Source: Bacteroides sp. MSB163
Lineage (GTDB): Bacteria; Bacteroidota; Bacteroidia; Bacteroidales; Bacteroidaceae
NCBI RefSeq assembly: GCF_036416795.1
Contig: NZ_CP143867.1
Coordinates: 124,001-188,000 of the forward strand
Direction of reading: 5' to 3'
Length of the DNA stretch: 64,000 bases
Shown: positions 61,844 to 64,000 of the stretch, in pieces
Layout: each line of letters starts with the position of its first letter
Position numbering within the stretch: position 1 is the stretch's first letter
Made by a program: the position numbers and the translations under genes
The notes under the pieces: generated by a model
Seen by the model: only the letters and a program-made list of their open reading frames with translations
Database searches by the model: none
Told to the model about the DNA's origin: nothing

Positions 61844-63076
61844 TTATTTAGGGACTGTAATAATCACTACCGGATTAGAATCATCCGTCAATTCTTTCAG
61901 TGCCGAAAGTTTTTCATTTTCTGCCGCTTCAGGATTTTCTTCCAACCAAGTCATCACTTCTCCGGCATCAATAATCATTCCATATTCTCCCTGTGCGCTG
62001 CATGCCTTGGGACGGAAAGCCATAAAGCCGGTCAGGTCATCTTTTATACCTTCCTTTTCGGCATACATCTGGGTAGTATTTGCCTTCCGGTCGTAGATTC
62101 CGTTAAACGTTTCCGGTTCATCTGTATACAGTCCCCGGATACACTGAAAGAAAACAGTATGATCCGTCTCAAAGATACATCCCACCAACAAGCGTTTTTC
62201 GTTATCTTTGGATTCGGTACGTGCCTCGGCGCCCCAATGCCATTTACCGGTGGAGAACGCAATATAAGGTGTCAATTCATTCCCTTCCACTGTATAAATG
62301 GTATCATTGAAATTCTCTTTATAACGTATCTTATTATCACTTTTCCACAGGAAAGGAATACCCGCTACACTTGCCGAGGCATCTCCACTTTTGAATGTAG
62401 TCAGAATAATACCTGCATTTCCCTGCCTTTTGACGCTGATACTGTTTATGTCATCTACTCCTCTATTAGGCAAAACCGGAAGTAGGCTGGGCACCGTATC
62501 TATCTGTTCTCCCGCTTCATTAAATAACAACAAAGCACGCCCGTTATCACCTACAATATTACCGTAACGGCCTATTATCACGGAGTCTGTAAAGCAGAAA
62601 TCACTTGGTGATTCAGGCGGAGTAGGTATCGTTACACTGCCACGATAATTACCTCGCAGATCATATTTCTGTAATTTGCCGGGCCGGCGCATAAAATAAA
62701 GCAGACCGTTTACATCGTTATAAGTAGGCGCCGCAGTTGAATAAGCTTCCGGATCATCACCCAAATGTCCTACTTTGCTTAAAAACTTACCGCTCTCTTT
62801 ATCAAAGACAAAACAAGTTTGACGTGAAAAAACAACAATCTCTTTATCCAGCAACAGAATATTCGGGCTTCCACCTACCAGACACGAATCGGTTGTTTCC
62901 AATGGAACATAGCGTACATCGCTTCCTAATTCCGAAAGTTTCAATTCAACAGGCTTTTCCATAGCTCCCGCCACATCAATAGAACATAGTTCACCGTCAG
63001 TCGACGATTGCGGAGTACCGGTACAAGCCGACACCAGGCAAACCAGACCTACTGCATACAACCATTCTTTTTTCAT
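61844..63076 (-). CDS. six-bladed beta-propeller lipoprotein (DUF4934/BF3222-like)
   Basis: A 410-residue product from ATG 63076, with a lipobox (LVSAC, Cys18 from this start); an upstream ATG at 63109 would add 11 polar residues before the signal peptide and is less likely. The body is a series of propeller blades (SELGSDVRYVPLETTDSCLV; VFDKESGKFLSKVGHLGDDP; YDLRGNYRGSVTIPTP), typical of Bacteroidetes 6-bladed propeller proteins. Function is unknown; some relatives are encoded near small exported peptides. The next gene upstream on the same strand is a signal peptidase. Confidence 0.85.
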   Translation of the reverse strand: MKKEWLYAVGLVCLVSACTGTPQSSTDGELCSIDVAGAMEKPVELKLSELGSDVRYVPLETTDSCLVGGSPNILLLDKEIVVFSRQTCFVFDKESGKFLSKVGHLGDDPEAYSTAAPTYNDVNGLLYFMRRPGKLQKYDLRGNYRGSVTIPTPPESPSDFCFTDSVIIGRYGNIVGDNGRALLLFNEAGEQIDTVPSLLPVLPNRGVDDINSISVKRQGNAGIILTTFKSGDASASVAGIPFLWKSDNKIRYKENFNDTIYTVEGNELTPYIAFSTGKWHWGAEARTESKDNEKRLLVGCIFETDHTVFFQCIRGLYTDEPETFNGIYDRKANTTQMYAEKEGIKDDLTGFMAFRPKACSAQGEYGMIIDAGEVMTWLEENPEAAENEKLSALKELTDDSNPVVIITVPK

Positions 63077-63218
63077 AACTTCTTGTGTGTTTTTAGATTT
63101 AACATTCATAACATCTCCGCAAATAAACTAATATTTTTAGTTATAAAACTATATTTCATCGTTAAAGAAGTAAAAAGGGGTATTTAAAACGTGACTTTAT
63201 ATAATAGAAAGCTACCCA

Positions 63219-63947
63219 TCATTCAATTCTTCGAAACATTCTATTCCAACTAATCCTATTCGTCACTTCATCTTTCGAGAACCAAATCATCTGTCCTACA
63301 CCCAAAATAAAATCATCTGGTAATATCCCCCAACCACGTGAATCATACGAATGGTTAAAATTGTCACCACGCATAAAATAATACTTATGATTGAAACGAA
63401 AGCTTTCCAGCAAAGAGTCCTCCAAATAGACTTGCCCCATTTTCAAGCTCATCTTTTTCCCCGTTTCATATTCTATACATTTATAATAATGTTCATAATT
63501 GCACGAATCAATATGTAGTACATCTCCAATCTTAGGTAAATACACCTCTCGCACACCTGTAGCTTCGCACCATCTGCAAGTGTCACCTGGAACTCCTACA
63601 CAACGTTTACAATAAAATGTATTCATACTGATTATCATCTTTTCTTTATCTTCAGCATAAGGAAAATTAAAAACAACTACATCATTCCTCTGTACTTCAC
63701 GTTGTCCCTTCAATCTATGCACTAGCCGCCTTCCTGAATCCGAATTCATTATTCTACGCCCTGGTATTTGCATAGAAACAATAATATAATCTCCTCCCAA
63801 TAAAGTTGGCGCCATAGAATACGTAGGAATGAAACAAGATACAATCCAGTAAAACCTAATAAATAGATAAACTTGAAATATAACAAATAAGCTTAAAGCC
63901 ATATACATCAATTTCTTTCCTATTCGCTTCATTTCCCGTACTTCCAT
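63219..63947 (-). CDS. lepB: type I signal peptidase (S26 family)
   Basis: Cuts signal peptides from exported proteins at the outer face of the inner membrane. The 242 residues from ATG 63947 have one N-terminal membrane helix, the catalytic serine in PTYSMAPTLL (Ser44), the catalytic lysine in FYCKRCVGVPGD (Lys114), and RGDNFNHSYDSRGWG. A cysteine-rich insert (CKRC ... CRWC) between the lysine box and the next strand could bind a metal and is unusual. ATG 63932 and a TTG at 63956 are other possible starts. A specialised role, together with the adjacent propeller protein, is possible because it is a stand-alone copy. Confidence 0.9.
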   Translation of the reverse strand: MEVREMKRIGKKLMYMALSLFVIFQVYLFIRFYWIVSCFIPTYSMAPTLLGGDYIIVSMQIPGRRIMNSDSGRRLVHRLKGQREVQRNDVVVFNFPYAEDKEKMIISMNTFYCKRCVGVPGDTCRWCEATGVREVYLPKIGDVLHIDSCNYEHYYKCIEYETGKKMSLKMGQVYLEDSLLESFRFNHKYYFMRGDNFNHSYDSRGWGILPDDFILGVGQMIWFSKDEVTNRISWNRMFRRIE

Positions 63948-64000
63948 TGCAGACAATAATTACTCAATAAGGTTATTTTTATTAATTAGATAAATTCAAT

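Overview
The window is from a Bacteroides chromosome. Evidence: SusC/SusD pairs, a one-protein hybrid two-component regulator with a C-terminal AraC domain, serine-type sulfatases, DUF4249, DUF4827 and DUF5723 proteins, and many promoters with the Bacteroides -7 box TAnnTTTG. I did not assign a species. No rRNA, tRNA, CRISPR array, insertion sequence or intact prophage was seen.

Layout. (1) 1-3367: a SusC gene on the minus strand followed by the first codons of its SusD partner, cut by the window edge. Its upstream region is bounded by a 15-bp inverted repeat 651 bp apart and holds a promoter pointing away from susC: a candidate phase switch, here apparently OFF for susC. (2) 4176-11150: an ECF sigma factor, a small lipoprotein, a FecR-type anti-sigma factor, an STN-containing TonB receptor and a DUF4249 lipoprotein. 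The lipoprotein gene and the fecR operon share a two-part promoter motif that looks like the sigma factor's own target. (3) 11439-23349: mostly housekeeping genes: a Spy/CpxP-like small protein, a LytS/LytR-type kinase and regulator, DUF5723, DUF2027-Smr, queA, a Nudix hydrolase, a likely small RNA, a gene remnant, glmM, DUF4827 and a DHH phosphoesterase. (4) 23468-52427: a complete heparin/heparan sulfate utilisation locus with lyases PL13, PL12 and PL15, a GH88 glucuronyl hydrolase, three sulfatases, SusC/SusD, a hybrid sensor-regulator, an epimerase, a ROK kinase, an MFS transporter, and two proteins without an obvious textbook role (a DUF3604/PHP protein and a 632-residue secreted protein). 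(5) 52725-61666: an RND efflux operon encoding one adaptor, two permeases and one outer-membrane channel. (6) 61844-63947: a beta-propeller lipoprotein and a type I signal peptidase.

How the heparin locus probably works: SusC/SusD import sulfated oligosaccharides; the PL13, PL12 and PL15 lyases cut them to unsaturated disaccharides; 2-O- and 6-O-type sulfatases and one further sulfatase remove sulfate; GH88 splits off the unsaturated uronate; the MFS protein imports the amino sugar and the ROK kinase phosphorylates it. The hybrid regulator probably senses a disaccharide. An identical 12-mer, ACAATATTAGCA, occurs three times, only in front of the divergent sulfatase/lyase-like pair and in front of susC, and is a good candidate for its binding site.

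The most unusual signal is a set of short-word intergenic arrays. Each uses a different word, but several share the same geometry: units spaced exactly 22 bp (4779, 5747, 19579, 19721) or 11 bp (34052), usually with a block of copies followed by a block of inverted copies. Related arrays at 16316 and 57444 use other periods, and one composite element occurs twice, at 6097 and 52600. I know of no named element with this organisation.
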